A DNA stretch of 64,000 nucleotides from Ptiloglossa arizonensis (taxonomy: Eukaryota; Arthropoda; Insecta; Hymenoptera; Colletidae): assembly GCF_051014685.1 (NCBI RefSeq), contig NC_135055.1:4402001-4466000 (forward strand). The letters run 5' to 3'. Shown here one piece after another: positions 61,662 through 64,000 of this stretch. Under the pieces are notes generated by a model, which was not told where the DNA came from, searched no databases, and saw only the letters and a list, made by a program, of their open reading frames with translations. Each line of letters starts with the position of its first letter. Position 1 is the first letter of the stretch. The position numbers and the translations under genes are program-made.

Positions 61662-62990
61662 ATTTACCGTGGAAGGTTTAATTTTACATTTATTCGAAAG
61701 ATGAAACATACAAAAGTTTGTACAAAAGTATTTATTTATTTTATCGCACGGTAGGGAATATCATACAAATGGATATACTTATCCTTAATGTCGGTAAATT
61801 GTACTTGTCGCGCCATCTAGTTGTGGAAATTAGAACAATTCCACGACAAACTTGAGCGTTTCTCCACCAGGTGTTTTCACCCATTAAGTGTAGTTTAACC
61901 CTTTATCCAAGAGATGGCAACCCATGTAATTACCACGTTACAGGGATTTGTAATTGCGGGTTCAGAATATATTTGCATACATACAAACTATAATTCCGAT
62001 ATGTAGAGAAATATTCATTTATTTTATCCCACGGCTTCTTCGATCGTATTTGTTCGATCTAACCAAATATTTCAAGAAATTGATGGCTTTTTATACCGAC
62101 ACATTGTCAAAAATTGTTTAATGTACGTTCCAACGATGGTTGTTAATAATTATGATAAATAAATGTCAAGATATTGCGAAGTCTGCGAAGGCGAACGGTT
62201 TCAGTGAATGTTTGTCCATTTCAGCGATTGTTATTAACATTTACGCATGTTCCATATATTGATCGAACAATGTGCATCTTATTTATGTATTGCAATTAAT
62301 TAAGAAACTTATCGAAATTGATTTTGATCGAGACTCCACGTTAAAACGTGTTTCGTAAAGTTTTAAAGCACGGAAAGTTACAATTGTTCATTAGATACAT
62401 TAATTTAACATTTGTTTAATTCTTATAATTTACACAATACGCGTAGAAGTGGTATTTTTTACACAAAGGTGCCAAAATTCAATTAATCGCTTTTTCAGAT
62501 AGAAAAATCACCGCGAAGTATACTTGTGAATCGATAATCGATACGTGTAGCCTTGAGAATGTCAGTTGGATCTGAAGGAAAAATTCCTTCCCGAACAAGG
62601 AATATTTCAACGAAATGATATTTTAAGCCATTATTTATAATAGGACATTGGTAATAATTGTCTGATGTATGATCCTACGACGGTTGTTAATAATTATGAT
62701 AAACAAACATCATGATATTGCGAAATCTTCGTGGGCGAATGGTTTCGGTGAATGTTTGTTCATTTCAGCGATTGTTATTAACATTTACGCATGTTCCCTA
62801 TATTGATCGAACAATGTGCATCTTATTTATGCATTAAAAATGATTGATTCGCCTGTAACAATTGATTTTGATCGAACTTCAATGTAAAGAGATGTTTAAA
62901 GTTTTAAAACATGGAAAGTAATAATTGTCTATGAGATATATCAATTTAACATTTGATTAATACACGAAGAATGGAAATTTTTGGTAAAAT
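61662..62990 (+). repeat. Spacer S10 nuclear segment, family d
   Basis: A complete segment with sub-repeat cores near 62213-62290 and 62757-62831, 545 bp apart. It is the most divergent of the short spacers at single sites (CCATCTAGTTGTGG, CCAAGAGATGGC), so its inverted CCATCT/AGATGG pair is imperfect. No gene seen. Confidence 0.87.
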
Positions 62991-63204
62991 AAGTGAATAA
63001 AAAATAATTATTATAAATAAATAATTAGATTTATTTCCGATTCTGTGTAAATTATTATATACAGTAAATAGTATAAATAAAATTCTTCTGGAGGCTAAAG
63101 AGATTAAAAAATACATTAAATATGTATCTAGAGTATTTGTGTATAATTTAACTATAGCTCAAATGATTTATAATAGAAATTATAACTATTATAATCATTT
63201 AATC
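62991..63204 (-). pseudogene. nad2: nad2 5'-region stub plus boundary hairpin, S10/A10 junction
   Basis: Standard truncated piece, with variants TATGTATCTAGAG and TATTTGTGTATAATTT. The hairpin stem is intact (TATAATAG with CTATTATA). Confidence 0.82.
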
Positions 63205-64000
63205 GAAACGGAGAAACAGAGAAACGAAGGAAGAAACGGAGAAACGAAGAATGAAACGGAGAAACGGAGAAACGAAGACACGAAGGAAGAAACGGAGAAA
63301 CGAACAAAGAAACGGAGAAACGAACAAAGAAACGGAGAAACGAACAAAGAAACGGAGAAACGAACAAAGAAACGGAGAAACGAACAAAGAAACGGAGAAA
63401 CGAACAAAGAAACGGAGAAACGAACAAAGACACGGCGAAACGAACAAAGAAACGGAGAAACGAACAAAGGAACGGAGAAACGAACAAAGGAGCGGAGAAA
63501 CGAGCAAAGAAACGGAGAAACGGAGAAATAAATGGAGAAACGAAGAAACAAACAGAGAAACGAAGAAAGAAACGGAGAAACAAAGAAAGAGACGGAGAGA
63601 TGGAGAAGTAAATGGTGGAACGAAGAAATAAACGGAGAAACGAAGAAAGGAACGGAGAAGCGAACGAAGAAACGGAGAAACGGAGAAACGGACAAAGAAA
63701 CGGAGAAAATGAGAAATAAATGGAGAAACCAACACATAAACAGAGAATCGAAGAATGAAACGGAGAATCGGAGAAATAAATGGAGAAATGAAGAAATAAA
63801 CGGAGAAAGGAACAAAGAAACGGAGAAACGAAGAAAGGAACGGAGAAACGAAAAAAGAAACGGAGAAACGATGAAAGAAACGGAGAAACGAACAAAGAAA
63901 CAAAGAAACTAACAAAGAAACGGAGAAACGAACAAAGAAATAGAGAAACGAACAAAGAAACGGAGAATCGAACAAAGAAACGGAGAAACGAAAAAAGAAA
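63205..64000 (+). repeat. Satellite array A10, left arm, cut by window end
   Basis: Starts like A7 (CAGAGAAACGAAGGAAG), then about ten consecutive CGAACAAAG monomers, then mixed variants. The flip, if there is one, lies beyond the window. Confidence 0.96.

Overview
The window is nuclear satellite DNA from an insect, most likely a bee or other aculeate hymenopteran. The taxon is inferred from embedded mitochondrial gene copies: the cox1, cox2 and nad2 translations under the invertebrate mitochondrial code look bee-like, and the order nad2-cox1-trnL2-cox2-trnK is insect-like. I find no nuclear protein-coding gene. The very long open frames over most of the window are artefacts of a repeat that cannot contain stop codons.

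Layout: ten spacers (S1-S10) alternate with ten satellite arrays (A1-A10). Each array is built from a 20-bp monomer, CGGAGAAACGAAGAAAGAAA, with an 8-bp sub-motif CGGAGAAA. All nine complete arrays have a left arm in the purine-rich orientation and a right arm in the opposite orientation. The two arms meet at the same palindrome, AGAAACGTTTCT (flips at 3891/3892, 8533/8534, 20102/20103, 27601/27602, 33519/33520, 36003/36004, 42731/42732, 51791/51792, 58724/58725). Arm lengths range from 70 bp to 3.2 kb. The arms are not base-for-base mirrors, which argues against fold-back read artefacts.

Eight of the nine complete arrays have pieces of mitochondrial nad2 in inverted orientation on both sides, joined to the satellite through an AT-rich hairpin; A8 keeps its left nad2 but has lost its right-hand flank. 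Between the nad2 pieces lies a nuclear segment of about 1.3 kb that contains two diverged copies of a 545-bp sub-repeat. Two spacers (S3 and S8) also carry a 3.3-kb minus-strand mitochondrial block: trnK (truncated), cox2, trnL2, cox1 and nad2 (5'-truncated). The two blocks share disabling changes in cox1, so they descend from one inserted block that was later duplicated with the satellite.

Spacers fall into families: S1/S4/S9 (a), S2/S7 (c), S3/S8 (L), S5/S6 (b) and S10 (d). Their order, a c L a b b c L a d, shows a higher-order repeat of about 31.6 kb containing c-L-a, plus a recent 3.0-kb tandem duplication (S5/S6). Inside arms, blocks have duplicated with offsets of 240, 260, 700 and about 1500 bp (whole numbers of monomers), and also with offsets that are not multiples of 20. 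The main features of interest are the conserved flip point, the fixed arm polarity with one reversed array (A6), and the potential of any read-through transcript to form kilobase-long double-stranded RNA.
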